Of a DNA stretch of 45,334 nucleotides, positions 22,638 to 31,532 are shown in pieces. Under the pieces are notes generated by a model that saw only the letters and a list, made by a program, of their open reading frames with translations, had not been told where the DNA came from and ran no database searches. Location of the stretch: the IMG/VR virus record IMGVR_UViG_3300036851_000168, positions 1-45,334 of that record. One strand, 5' to 3'. Each line of letters begins with the position of its first letter. The first letter of the stretch is position 1. A program made the position numbers and the translations under genes. Source of the DNA: a virus.

Positions 22638-23744
22638 ATGGCAGTCCAGCCTAGTACCCCTATGGGTACGTACAACCAAACGGTTGGCGTCAAGCTGTCG
22701 ATGGATGACGCAATCTTCATCCTGACCCCGAGCGACGTTCCGCTTCAACAGAAGCTTGGTTCCGAGCCGGTGGACCAGAAGAAGATTGAGTGGCTCGAAG
22801 AGGACCTGACCCCGCAAGAGGTTACGGTCAACGCCACGTCAGCGCTCGGTTCGAGCACCATCGTCCTTGTCGCCGACGACGGCTCCAAGGTGCGCGTCGA
22901 CGACGTGCTTATGAAGAAGGACGGCACCGTCCAGGCACTCGTCACCGCCATCGCGACTGACACCCTCACCGTTACCCGGCCGTTTGCCGGTTCGACGGAT
23001 GAGGCGCTAGCCGCAAACGACATTCTCCACATCATCGGTCAGTACCGTGTTGAAGGTTCGGACCCACTCGCGGGTCGCTTCGTGGACCGCACCACGGCGT
23101 ACAACATGACGCAGATTGACCAGGAGAAGGTCGAGGTCACTCGTACCGAGAAGAAGCGCGCTCAGTACGGCGTGTCCGACCCGTACGACCACGAGGTCCA
23201 GAAGAAGTTCAAGGAACTGGCCATCCGCTACGAGCGTCGCCTCATCAATGGCCGGCGTGTCGAGTCGGGGGACCTCAAGCAGCGAGCCATGGGTGGCTTC
23301 TTCTATTACGTCACCACGAACTCGCGTTCCAACACCAAGGCCAACATCGAAACCGCTCTGAACGACATACTCCAGGACTGCTACACGCAGGGTGGGGCTC
23401 CGACGTGGCTTGTCGTTAGCCCAGCTATCGCCCGCGTTATCAGCGCCCTGAACGCTTCGCGCATCACGTACCCGGACTCGGGCGCTGGTTCCAAGCGTGG
23501 TCAGGTTGTTGAGCGTTTCCTCTCCGACTTCGGCGAGGTTGGCATCACCATCGACCGGCACCTGCCCAAGACCAAGGCGCTGGTCGTTCAGCCTGACTAC
23601 TTCAAGGTCAGCAACTTCGACGACTACTTCCACGAACTGCTCGCCAAGACTGGCGACGCGGAGAAGGGTGAAATCGTCGCTGAGAAGTCGTGCAAGGTCA
23701 AGAACCAGAAGGCACACGGCGTTCTCACCATCACCGACGCCTAA
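22638..23744 (+). CDS. Major capsid protein (SU10-type HK97 fold)
   Basis: A 368-residue protein following the scaffold gene, preceded by AAAGGTAACAGACCACA. It begins MAVQPSTPMGTYNQTVG and contains PLQQKLGSEPVDQKKIEWLEED, EKKRAQYGVSDPYDHEVQKK, FKELAIRYERRLINGRR and RGQVVERFLSDFGEVGITID, which match my recollection of the SU10 major head protein family. Codons are strongly GC-ending, as in a highly expressed gene. It ends HGVLTITDA; the last six residues equal the C-terminus of the amidoligase at 428-1690. A strong hairpin follows at 23766. Confidence 0.85.
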   Translation: MAVQPSTPMGTYNQTVGVKLSMDDAIFILTPSDVPLQQKLGSEPVDQKKIEWLEEDLTPQEVTVNATSALGSSTIVLVADDGSKVRVDDVLMKKDGTVQALVTAIATDTLTVTRPFAGSTDEALAANDILHIIGQYRVEGSDPLAGRFVDRTTAYNMTQIDQEKVEVTRTEKKRAQYGVSDPYDHEVQKKFKELAIRYERRLINGRRVESGDLKQRAMGGFFYYVTTNSRSNTKANIETALNDILQDCYTQGGAPTWLVVSPAIARVISALNASRITYPDSGAGSKRGQVVERFLSDFGEVGITIDRHLPKTKALVVQPDYFKVSNFDDYFHELLAKTGDAEKGEIVAEKSCKVKNQKAHGVLTITDA

Positions 23745-23765
23745 CCAGGCGTCACCATAATCGGA

Positions 23766-23799
23766 CTGGGGTGGGGGCTCAATAAAGTCCCCACCCCAG
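23766..23799 (+). terminator. Strong hairpin downstream of major capsid gene
   Basis: CTGGGGTGGGG (23766-23776) and CCCCACCCCAG (23789-23799) form a perfect 11-bp stem with a 12-base loop. There is no T tract, so it may be an mRNA-stabilising or attenuating hairpin rather than a full terminator, raising capsid mRNA relative to downstream genes. Confidence 0.65.
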
Positions 23800-23836
23800 C
23801 ACCAAAGCCCGCCAGGTCGGTAGGAGGTAAAAGCGG

Positions 23837-24271
23837 GTGGCACTCACTCATACCAAACCACACTTCGAAAGCCCAGAGATAGTCGCTGGCACGAACCAAG
23901 CAGCCGGTGTTGAAATCTCTGAGGTTGTCCCCAGTACTAGGGCGTGGACTCTCTACGCGGTCTTCTTTCGTCTAGTCACTAGTGCCACGGTAGCGAACCG
24001 AAGGCCGCATCTCGTCATCGACGATGGCAATAGCAATATCATATTCCGCTCTCCTGCTGGAGCAGTGCAGGCCGCGAGCGCAACAGTCGATTACGCCTTC
24101 TGTAATACCAACGTGCGAGAGACGGCAGTAACCGATGGAGTCCTTATGGCTCCCATGCCGGCGCTGATTCTTCATCCAGGCTGGCGTGTGCGCACTATCA
24201 CTACGGCCATTCAGGCCGGTGATGACTTTGGCGCTCCATCTCTCCTGGTTGTCACCCAGCCCATTTACTAA
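23837..24271 (+). CDS. Probable minor head protein
   Basis: A 144-residue protein from GTG 23837, with AGGAGG 9 bases upstream. Beta-rich with little charge (WTLYAVFFRLVTSATVANRRP, RTITTAIQAGDDFGAPSLL). It lies between the capsid and head-completion genes, which suggests a decoration or neck component. No family recognised. Confidence 0.6.
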   Translation: MALTHTKPHFESPEIVAGTNQAAGVEISEVVPSTRAWTLYAVFFRLVTSATVANRRPHLVIDDGNSNIIFRSPAGAVQAASATVDYAFCNTNVRETAVTDGVLMAPMPALILHPGWRVRTITTAIQAGDDFGAPSLLVVTQPIY

Positions 24272-24273
24272 CC

Positions 24274-24843
24274 ATGGGTACGTATAACGAACACGTCTCA
24301 CAATCACTGCCTGGGTCCGGGACTATCAGCGAAAAGCTACTGGCGTATTTTGCTTCAGGACCCATCGGGAGAACTCTTGCTGCTGTGTACTCCGATGTGG
24401 GATGGCCGATTTCCGTAGGGGCCAACTCTCTTGCGAACTCTGAGGCGCTTCCAGCGTGCATGGTGCAGTGGGAACACGGCTACAACGCTGTTGAGGTTGT
24501 GCTCGACGGCATCGTTGTCATTGTGAACTCCTCTGTGGCGGCGGGCACCAAGGTCACTATCAACCCTTACATCAGCGATGTAGACCAGGCCGGTAACGCA
24601 ATGTACTCAGTTGCATCTCAAGGTTTCGTTAGGCACACCTTCCACGACGCGACTGCACAAACGCAAGCGACACCATACTTCCGCGCGGTAGCCCTAGTAA
24701 CAGCGGCACCCGGAGCTATCGTGACGTTGCAGGGCCGTGCGTACATCTCTGCGGGAGCAGCATCAACATGGAGCGCTTCGGTTGGTAGTGCTCTCGGACC
24801 GGCCGCAGTAACCACGCGCATGATTGCACGAGAGGTTTCATAG
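24274..24843 (+). CDS. Probable capsid decoration protein
   Basis: A 189-residue beta-rich protein with VVLDGIVVIVNSSVAAGTKVTI and PYFRAVALVTAAPGAIVTLQGRAY, resembling DUF2190-type capsid cement proteins (small beta-sandwich, alanine/valine-rich). It starts MGTYN, as does an internal stretch near the capsid protein N-terminus. The role as a decoration protein is inferred from composition and position. Confidence 0.5.
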   Translation: MGTYNEHVSQSLPGSGTISEKLLAYFASGPIGRTLAAVYSDVGWPISVGANSLANSEALPACMVQWEHGYNAVEVVLDGIVVIVNSSVAAGTKVTINPYISDVDQAGNAMYSVASQGFVRHTFHDATAQTQATPYFRAVALVTAAPGAIVTLQGRAYISAGAASTWSASVGSALGPAAVTTRMIAREVS

Positions 24844-25908
24844 ATGGGCTACCTAATTCGCGCGGCGGTAGATGTCTATCAGAATAATGAACAACATGTT
24901 CTCTATCTCCCAACAAAAGCTGGTGGAGCAGTTCTAACTGCTCGTAAATGCCTCATCGCACTCCACGGCCGGAACGCTACCGCTTCTCATCCAACCGCCA
25001 TCAAGGGATGGAATGCACACATCCTCAAGCTGGTCGAAGCCGGCGGCTACGTGGTCATGTCTATCGACACGGGCGCGCAGACAGACGGGCCGGGAACCAA
25101 CGACGGCAATAGCTACAAGAATCAGTGGGGCAACGACGCGGCAATGACCGCCATCACCAACGCGAAGACGTACCTACTCACGACACTCGGCGCGTCCGGT
25201 TCCACCAAGGTCGGGTTCCTTGACTACTCCCTCGGGGGTGGTCAGGGCTTCAACTGGATGAGTCGCAATGCTTCGCTGTGCGCGGGGGCTATTACATACG
25301 CGGGCGGCGTGGACTACGACTACTTCTGGAACAACTTCAACCAGTACAAGGCCGAACTTGAACTGAGCTACACCGGCACGAAGACAACCACGACCGGCTC
25401 GGGGACGCTTAACCAGGTTGGCTCAAACCTAACCATCGCCTCGGGAACCAACTTCCCCGCCTCGGGAACCTGCGTTCTGTACCCGTTTGGGAACGTCGTG
25501 CAGTACCAGGCGAACGACCCGGTAATTGTCACCTACACGGGTGGTGGTGGAACGACAACGCTCACGGGCTGCACCATCCCCTCGGGGTCGAAGGCATGGG
25601 GCACTGGCTCGCAGTACTTGGGTGTCTGCACGGTCGGTGGATATGCGACGAACAAGACGACACGCTCTCCGATACTCATCGCGTCCAACGTCGTGTTCGA
25701 TGCGGTTCCCGTCCACGATTACTGCGGGACACTCGATGAGGTCGTTGGCGCGTCGGCAACCCCAGCATCTACTCAGAACCAAGACTTTGTAACGGCCGTA
25801 GGACCCAATGCCGTTTACCACCCCGTGACGGGTTACACCCACGGGACCCTGTTCAATGGAATCTCTTCAGACGAAATCCTGTCCATCGTCAACACCTTCA
25901 AGTGGTAA
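24844..25908 (+). CDS. Virion-module alpha/beta hydrolase (esterase) with inserted beta domain
   Basis: A 354-residue protein starting ATG directly after the preceding TAG. It shows the alpha/beta-hydrolase order: LIALHGRNAT (oxyanion loop), GFLDYSLGGG (candidate nucleophile Ser129; the usual first glycine of GxSxG is Asp), GTLDEVV (Asp298) and GYTHGTLF (His333). Between nucleophile and acid, about residues 178-260, sits an insertion rich in glycine, serine and threonine (LTIASGTNFPASGT, TTTLTGCTIPSG), like beta domains found in phage structural proteins. In the head-tail gene order it is likely a virion component, perhaps de-esterifying surface polymers during adsorption. It differs from mycobacteriophage LysB, which is in lysis cassettes. 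Confidence 0.7.
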   Translation: MGYLIRAAVDVYQNNEQHVLYLPTKAGGAVLTARKCLIALHGRNATASHPTAIKGWNAHILKLVEAGGYVVMSIDTGAQTDGPGTNDGNSYKNQWGNDAAMTAITNAKTYLLTTLGASGSTKVGFLDYSLGGGQGFNWMSRNASLCAGAITYAGGVDYDYFWNNFNQYKAELELSYTGTKTTTTGSGTLNQVGSNLTIASGTNFPASGTCVLYPFGNVVQYQANDPVIVTYTGGGGTTTLTGCTIPSGSKAWGTGSQYLGVCTVGGYATNKTTRSPILIASNVVFDAVPVHDYCGTLDEVVGASATPASTQNQDFVTAVGPNAVYHPVTGYTHGTLFNGISSDEILSIVNTFKW

Positions 25909-25911
25909 TAG

Positions 25912-26508
25912 ATGCCTACTCTTAGGAACGCCTACCGCACTCTCCTTGAGAACAAGCTTCGAGATGTCGCCGACAGCCTCGGTAAGAAGGACTTCTCTGA
26001 CACAGAGAAGAACGAGATGCTCGACAACGCTCCTCGACGCTTGTTCCCCAACGTCTACAAGATTACTCAGGTAATAGCACAGTCGTCTGACTCGAACGGG
26101 CGGATGTCCACGGGGTCAGTGGACGCCAACCGAGTATTCGAGATTTGGGATGACGACTTCGATGAACTTGTAACCGGCTGGAAGCCGCGCGGTGTCGACA
26201 CCATCGTAGGGCTTCCAAGCTCAGAAACCAATCTGCGCTTTTACCACCTAGCTCCGTACACCATGCCCGCAGACGACGTAACGGACCCCGGTATCCCAGA
26301 CGAGTACAAGGAAATGGTTGTTCTCGCAGCTGCTCTGGACGGCCTTGAGCGCTTGGGCGTGGACAAGGTGGACTTCACCGGATATCAACCCAACTCCGAG
26401 ACCGGAGTGGATGAGAACGAAATACTCAACCTCTACTCCGCTCTCTCTGCAGCACTCGCGGCAGAGATTGACCTGAAGGGTATGTCCCTCCCGGCACTGG
26501 CGGTCTAA
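25912..26508 (+). CDS. Head-tail connector-like protein
   Basis: A 198-residue, mainly helical, acidic protein (RNAYRTLLENKLRDVADSLG, IPDEYKEMVVLAAALDGLERLG) following the hydrolase gene and overlapping the tail gene start by one base (TAATG). Length and position fit a head-completion adaptor under the portal. No specific family identified. Confidence 0.6.
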   Translation: MPTLRNAYRTLLENKLRDVADSLGKKDFSDTEKNEMLDNAPRRLFPNVYKITQVIAQSSDSNGRMSTGSVDANRVFEIWDDDFDELVTGWKPRGVDTIVGLPSSETNLRFYHLAPYTMPADDVTDPGIPDEYKEMVVLAAALDGLERLGVDKVDFTGYQPNSETGVDENEILNLYSALSAALAAEIDLKGMSLPALAV

Positions 26509-28520
26509 TGCCTGACGCCGTAGGTACGACTCACGAAATCCAGCTCGACGGGAAGTTCTTCCGCGTTCGGCCAGGCACCTACTTCAAGTCCAGCTCCCCC
26601 ACTCCGGTGGGTCCGCAGGTTGCCGGCAAGCAGGTTGACCTGGCCCCGCTCAAGTCCTGGTTCCAGGACACCTGGGTTGGCGGGCTCGGACAGGACGTGT
26701 GGCAAGACGACGCCATGTACAAGGACGGCTTCGTTGATTCTTACTCCCACCCGCACGAGCTGCGCTGTCTGCAGCTCGTCGAACCCCTGACCAATAGTGC
26801 CGCATGGACGGACGGCGTTAACTCTCAACCTTACTTCGCAATCAGAAGTATCAACGCGACGGACAAGCCCAGGCTCTATGTTGCCATTGCAAACCTAGCC
26901 GCTGACGCTAGTGCAGGGCAGGTATACCGCTATCGTGAGGACCTGGACACGGGACAGCTCAAGTCTCTATTCGCCTTCGCCGCTAACCGGCGCCCCGTAG
27001 CCATGAACATCGTCCCCAAGCAGGGTCACCCGTTCTTCCTCGGGTACTCACTGGCGGTAATGGCCACCGGCAACGGTGAGATGCGCTTCTCCGACGCGAG
27101 TGGTGAGACGCTCGCCGGAACCATCTACAAAACCTGGTCGAACAACCAGTTCGCTACCGCTATCCAGCACTTCAATGACGCTGACTACTACGGACTGAGC
27201 CGTGGCTCCGTCAGCGCGGCTCTGTACCGAAATCCGCCCTCGACCATCGACAAGTTCTATGAGACGGGAAGCATGGCCATCGGCGGATTCACTGTGTGGA
27301 ACGGACGACTCTGGTTTATCAGCCAGGTTAGTGAGGGAGTCTCTCGCCTCTACGTTTCTGACGGAACCGTCGTCAACATGGCGTACGAGTGGCCCACGTC
27401 ATTCCTCGCCTCGTCCATCTATGCGCACTGGGGCTACTTGTACATCGGAGGTACTCGTCAGAGGTACGACGAGAGTGCCGGCATCGGTCAGCTCTGGCGC
27501 TACAACGGCGCGACCATGGACTTGATTGCCCAGTTCGACGACTCCGGGCTCACGTCCACTCCTAAGTTCCCGGCTAGCACTAACTACGTCATCCCCGACA
27601 TGGCAGGCTGGGGCAAGTTCTTGGTTGTCCCCAACACCGGACGCTCTATGAGCGACGGCACCACGCGACAGGGCGTGTGGTTCTATGACCCCGAGGAGGA
27701 TGCCTGGCACTACGGCGCCTACATCCCCACCGCCGACGCGAGCGGTGCCCAGAACCGCTGGGTCACGCAGGTCATTGACTTCGACGGCCGGCTGTTCATG
27801 GGATGTCGCAACACCGGCAAGGTTCACTTCGTTCGAAACGACAGCTCGAAGTTCACGCAGTCTCAGTATGTCAGCTCGGTGTTCGATGGCGGGTTGGCTC
27901 AGGCCGACAAGGTATTCAACAAGGTCGTCATCAAGAACGAGGCGCGCAAGTACTCCCGTATCACGGTCGAGTACAGCACGGACGGCGGTACTGTGTGGAC
28001 CTCGCTCGGCAACATCGACGGCCCAACCTCAGACACTACTGTTACCCAGGAGACGACGTTCACCATCGGCACGGCATTCATCGGCGTTACTGCACGCCGC
28101 TTGCAGCTGCGCTTGACCATGTATCCGGGAGATAGCGCTGCGGTTGGATATGCCAACGCAACAGGTAACAGAACCCCAAAGGTTTTCCACCATGAAGTCG
28201 TGTGGGACTACGCACCCATTGTTCGCCACAACTGGAGCATGACGGTACTTGCGCTTCCCTACATGGTTAGCCCTGACGGCTCGCGTGAGAACAAGACTGG
28301 GACCACCATCATGTCCGACCTATGGACCATCATCGAGAACCGGAAGCTTGTGAAGTTCCAGGACGTGGACCAGAAGTGGTGGCTCGTGAAGGTAACAGGG
28401 CTCAATCAGTACGAAGCGAAGATTGACTACCGTGACCTTGAGGGGCGCTACGCAGAGATGCCCATTTCGCTGCAGGAGTTTGCCGAGCTTAGCTCTGACG
28501 GCAGCACGGTGGTCGAGTAA
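26508..28520 (+). CDS. Large beta-rich tail protein
   Basis: A 670-residue protein with an N-terminal region (GKFFRVRPGTYFKS, LGQDVWQDDAMYKDGF) followed by repeated beta-strand units with W/F-G patterns (GGFTVWNGRLWFISQV, YAHWGYLYIGGTR, GVWFYDPEEDAWHYGAY, IDFDGRLFMGCR) that suggest a beta-propeller. The C-terminal ~200 residues look like a distinct beta domain. It is probably the tail tube/hub or a receptor-contact protein of a short tail. Confidence 0.65.
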   Translation: MPDAVGTTHEIQLDGKFFRVRPGTYFKSSSPTPVGPQVAGKQVDLAPLKSWFQDTWVGGLGQDVWQDDAMYKDGFVDSYSHPHELRCLQLVEPLTNSAAWTDGVNSQPYFAIRSINATDKPRLYVAIANLAADASAGQVYRYREDLDTGQLKSLFAFAANRRPVAMNIVPKQGHPFFLGYSLAVMATGNGEMRFSDASGETLAGTIYKTWSNNQFATAIQHFNDADYYGLSRGSVSAALYRNPPSTIDKFYETGSMAIGGFTVWNGRLWFISQVSEGVSRLYVSDGTVVNMAYEWPTSFLASSIYAHWGYLYIGGTRQRYDESAGIGQLWRYNGATMDLIAQFDDSGLTSTPKFPASTNYVIPDMAGWGKFLVVPNTGRSMSDGTTRQGVWFYDPEEDAWHYGAYIPTADASGAQNRWVTQVIDFDGRLFMGCRNTGKVHFVRNDSSKFTQSQYVSSVFDGGLAQADKVFNKVVIKNEARKYSRITVEYSTDGGTVWTSLGNIDGPTSDTTVTQETTFTIGTAFIGVTARRLQLRLTMYPGDSAAVGYANATGNRTPKVFHHEVVWDYAPIVRHNWSMTVLALPYMVSPDGSRENKTGTTIMSDLWTIIENRKLVKFQDVDQKWWLVKVTGLNQYEAKIDYRDLEGRYAEMPISLQEFAELSSDGSTVVE

Positions 28521-29521
28521 TGGCCCGCAGTACTAGGCGCCCCCTCACGGGGCGCAATTCCCCCATCACTGGTCTTCCACAACCCCCGGGTCGCATCACT
28601 GGCTTGCCCGACATGGGACAACACACTTCAGGTCAGGCCGGCTCACGTATCACCGCGTCTGACATTTGGTTCCCAGACAATAACCCCGGAGTTGACCGAG
28701 TACGCCTCACTTCCGGCTTTAGGTACGGAAACCTTGAGGGCAACTCGTACCAAGGAATAGGGCTACTTACCGCCGAGCAAACCTTCGGCGATGAAGACAA
28801 CGTGGCCAATCTCTGGGGCAGCATTCTGTTTAAATTCAGCACCGGACTAAACGACACAGATTCCGGCTGGATAGTTAGAGGACTCGATGCTAGCCGTAAG
28901 GCGGCGTCTCAGACCCTATCTGGTATTTCGCTGGTGAGCGGCGGTGACAGGGAAAGCTTTGGTACTGCTGACCCATACGTTGAGTTTTCATTCTCCAAGA
29001 ATGATGGCACAAGTACGCGCAGTACTACTGCGAGAATAGGTCCGTACGCCACTGGGAGCGCCTGGTTCACAGAGCTTAGAGGGATTAACAGAGCACCAAG
29101 CCTTCTCTCGTATTACCACGCAGCTGCAGGTACCTCACCGGGCATTAACACCACTGATACCGTGGTCATTGCAGCTGCTTCGAGCATGACCGTCGAATCT
29201 CCGACGCAGACCTTTAGCGTTGTCTTTTTCCTTGACTTTGATGTTTCAACCGTAAGCTCAGGAGTCATCCTGATTGGAGAGTGTCAGTATCGCCTGAATG
29301 GCGCCGGAAGCTGGATTGCCCTTGCGGGACAAGCCCTCTATCAGGACAACGGAGGAACGGCTAATCAGCGCGTAACTCCGGGTCAAACCACTTCACTGAC
29401 AGGTCTGACCGTTGGCGACCTTGTTGAGTTCAGGATTGTTGCACGCAAGTCAGCGGCAGCTGGTGGTTACACGGCAAACGCCATCCACAGCCGCATTACC
29501 GTTCTGGGACTAGGAGTATAG
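28520..29521 (+). CDS. Tail fibre / receptor-binding-like protein
   Basis: A 333-residue protein beginning with a basic stretch and two ITGLP units separated by PQPPGR, as in collagen-like or linker N-termini of tail fibres. The rest is serine/threonine/glycine-rich beta sequence. AT content and codon use are more relaxed than in the capsid genes, as is usual for fast-evolving receptor-binding proteins. It overlaps the preceding gene by one base. Confidence 0.55.
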   Translation: MARSTRRPLTGRNSPITGLPQPPGRITGLPDMGQHTSGQAGSRITASDIWFPDNNPGVDRVRLTSGFRYGNLEGNSYQGIGLLTAEQTFGDEDNVANLWGSILFKFSTGLNDTDSGWIVRGLDASRKAASQTLSGISLVSGGDRESFGTADPYVEFSFSKNDGTSTRSTTARIGPYATGSAWFTELRGINRAPSLLSYYHAAAGTSPGINTTDTVVIAAASSMTVESPTQTFSVVFFLDFDVSTVSSGVILIGECQYRLNGAGSWIALAGQALYQDNGGTANQRVTPGQTTSLTGLTVGDLVEFRIVARKSAAAGGYTANAIHSRITVLGLGV

Positions 29522-29650
29522 ATGGACTACACAGCCGTCATGGCCGTCCTCGGCGAGACGTACTTCAAGCTGCGCTCCGCCGAGCAAACCATTCACGACC
29601 TTCAAGAACAACTTGCTGCACTAAACCCCAAAGAAGAGGACGAGGAGTAA
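29522..29650 (+). CDS. Small acidic coiled-coil protein
   Basis: A 42-residue frame whose ATG directly follows the preceding TAG. It is helical (TYFKLRSAEQTIHDLQEQLAAL is split by no breaker) and ends EEDEE. It could be a chaperone or small accessory protein for the tail fibre. Function unknown. Confidence 0.6.
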   Translation: MDYTAVMAVLGETYFKLRSAEQTIHDLQEQLAALNPKEEDEE

Positions 29651-29653
29651 GAG

Positions 29654-30298
29654 ATGCCTTTTGTTGTTGTCTCGCGCTCAAGCTGGGGCGCGAAGCCTCC
29701 TAAATCCAAGGTGCCCATGACGGGCGCCAAGGCAGACGTGTTCATCCATCACACGGCCGGGTTGGCAGGTCCGGCTGACAAAGAAGCGGCCATCATGCGC
29801 GAACTACAACAGTCAGCCTTCAATGAGAACTACCGAGACATCGAGTACCACTTCGTTGTTTTCCCAAGCGGGAACGTCTACGAAGGGCGCGGATGGGGAC
29901 TTGAGGGTGGCGCAACGCGCGACCACAACACGGACTCGTACGCCATCAGCCATGCCGGTAACTATCAGAGCGAGGGAGTGAGCCAGGCGCAGATTGAGGT
30001 CACGCGCTGGCTCATCGCCGAGGGACAGAAGAAAGGCTTCATCGCGAAATCGCCCATCATCCGTGGACACCGCGACGTGAACGCGACTGTATGTCCCGGC
30101 TCACATTTGTATGCACGTCTGCCCGACATCCGTAAGCCATGGCTAGCTCAGTTCCCGTCGTATCGCATCACGCATAAGAGCGGCAGTAGTGGCGTCATTA
30201 ACCCTCCCGCTCCAGGCCAGTCGGCGTTTCCGATAACAGTCAAGCGCATGGAGGAAATCCTCCGAGACGAGGGCTGGGTTAAGGGCGAGCGACTCTAG
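29654..30298 (+). CDS. N-acetylmuramoyl-L-alanine amidase (endolysin)
   Basis: A 214-residue amidase_2/PGRP-type zinc enzyme that cleaves the peptide from N-acetylmuramic acid in peptidoglycan. Motifs: VFIHHTAG (zinc His near 32/33), YHFVVFPSGNVYEGRGW, and RGHRDVNATVCPGSHLY (zinc ligands His139 and Cys147). The catalytic domain fills residues 1-165; the C-terminal ~50 residues (RMEEILRDEGWVKGE) may form a small binding helix. No signal peptide is seen, so release by a holin is expected; a holin-like gene is encoded on the opposite strand at 32691. Confidence 0.88.
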   Translation: MPFVVVSRSSWGAKPPKSKVPMTGAKADVFIHHTAGLAGPADKEAAIMRELQQSAFNENYRDIEYHFVVFPSGNVYEGRGWGLEGGATRDHNTDSYAISHAGNYQSEGVSQAQIEVTRWLIAEGQKKGFIAKSPIIRGHRDVNATVCPGSHLYARLPDIRKPWLAQFPSYRITHKSGSSGVINPPAPGQSAFPITVKRMEEILRDEGWVKGERL

Positions 30299-30798
30299 TG
30301 CGGCGCGCCACCTGGCGGCTCGCACTAGCCGCCCTGGTGGTGGTCGCAGTCTCATGGCCGCAGGCAACCACGGTTAGTGACGCACTCTCACCGGGCGCGA
30401 TAGAGAACTGCTTCGCATCGAGTATTAACTACGAGCGCCGGCACGCTGGAGTGAAGGAGCTGCCGCGTCTTGCCTCGCAGGACTCAGCAGCACGCACGCA
30501 CTCCAGCGCGATGGCGCGGAAAAGCACCATCTTTCACAGTACCCCGGACGGAACGTGGGGCGGCGAGAACGTCGGGATGGGACCCGACTGTCCGAGCATC
30601 CACAATGCGTTCATGGCATCTGCTGGTCACAAGTCCAACATCTTGGACAAGGACTGGGCTGGCATGGGGGTTGGTGTCGTCGTAAGAGATGACACCGTGT
30701 ACGTAACGGAACGCTTCACCTACCCGAGGAGTAATAGTGCCCCGCGACCCACGCCATCGCCGAAACTTCGGCGGAAGGATTCGTGCTCAAGAACTTGA
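30298..30798 (+). CDS. Secreted CAP-superfamily protein
   Basis: A 166-residue protein from GTG 30298. Residues 1-28 form a signal peptide (basic start, then LALAALVVVAVSWPQA). The rest matches the CAP/SCP fold: NYERRHAGVKELPRLASQDSAA, FHSTPDGTWGGENVG and SAGHKSNILDKDWAGMGVGV, with the family histidine and glutamate. CAP proteins are exported and of varied or unknown biochemical role. Next to the endolysin it could aid wall binding or alter the infected cell surface. The last 62 bases overlap the next gene. Confidence 0.78.
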   Translation: MRRATWRLALAALVVVAVSWPQATTVSDALSPGAIENCFASSINYERRHAGVKELPRLASQDSAARTHSSAMARKSTIFHSTPDGTWGGENVGMGPDCPSIHNAFMASAGHKSNILDKDWAGMGVGVVVRDDTVYVTERFTYPRSNSAPRPTPSPKLRRKDSCSRT

Positions 30799-31333
30799 GC
30801 CCGTCAATCCGTACCCGTGGATGTCATGGCCGGACGCCGTAGTCCACAAGGAGCTGGAACTTCGTGGCGTGCCGTTCTCGTACCGCTACTTCAAGCCAGA
30901 GTGGTCGCCGGTTCTGAAGATAGTGCTCCCGGACTTTCATCCCGAGTTCACGCTGCCCAACTACAAGATAGTCATCCTCATCCTGGGCACGTTCTGGGGC
31001 GGCATACCTGGACTCATTGACCGTAACGCGCTGGCGAAGGTCATCCTCGAAGGTGAAGGGTGGAAGGTAGTCACCTGGAACGAGATTGACATTCGTACGC
31101 GAGTGCAACAGCTGTTCATCAATGACCTGCCACAGCTTAATGCAGCTGCCATCCGTGGTCCGATGATTGTCTCGCCGTACGCAACGGTCAACTACATCGC
31201 CCGATTCCTTGCCATCATCGGGAAGAAACGAAAGCTCATCAAGAAAACTCGTCCCACTATTACTGCACGACAGGGAGGAAGACGTGAGCGATTCCGTCGT
31301 CGTAAGCGCCGTCGCGTCCGCCGCGGCTATTAG
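30737..31333 (+). CDS. Vsr-like endonuclease-fold protein with basic tail
   Basis: A 198-residue protein from GTG 30737 with GAGGAG 5 bases upstream. Residues 35-120 resemble very-short-patch repair and related endonucleases: HKELELRGVPFSYR, LPDFHPEFTLPNYKIVILILGTFWGG and LAKVILEGEGWKVVTWNEIDI. Asp66 and the FW signature remain, but the Vsr histidine after FW is glycine and no E-x-K is evident, so activity is uncertain. The C-terminus is extremely arginine-rich (RRERFRRRKRRRVRRG). It may be an inactive DNA-binding or DNA-end protein. Confidence 0.55.
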   Translation: MPRDPRHRRNFGGRIRAQELEPVNPYPWMSWPDAVVHKELELRGVPFSYRYFKPEWSPVLKIVLPDFHPEFTLPNYKIVILILGTFWGGIPGLIDRNALAKVILEGEGWKVVTWNEIDIRTRVQQLFINDLPQLNAAAIRGPMIVSPYATVNYIARFLAIIGKKRKLIKKTRPTITARQGGRRERFRRRKRRRVRRGY

Positions 31334-31529
31334 CTGTACCTGGCTGTTCTGCCGCACGCTCAGGACGCTGAACTTCGTAGTGGCGACCAGCTCGCAGCCC
31401 GAGGCTGCGGCAGTCAGCGAGGAGGAACTGTCCGAACTGGATGAAGTGGACGAGAGGTTTCCAACCGAGCTAGGTCGGGACCAAATGACCTACGAAGGTG
31501 CCGCGGAGATGCTCGACTCACAGTTGTAA
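31284..31529 (+). CDS. Small membrane-anchored acidic protein
   Basis: An 81-residue protein from GTG 31284, with GGGAGG 5 bases upstream. A hydrophobic alanine/serine-rich start (VVVSAVASAAAISCTWLFC) is followed by an acidic tail (SEEELSELDEVDE). It overlaps the preceding gene by 50 bases. The layout suggests a membrane protein of the lysis region; function unknown. Confidence 0.6.
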   Translation: MSDSVVVSAVASAAAISCTWLFCRTLRTLNFVVATSSQPEAAAVSEEELSELDEVDERFPTELGRDQMTYEGAAEMLDSQL

Positions 31530-31532
31530 AGA

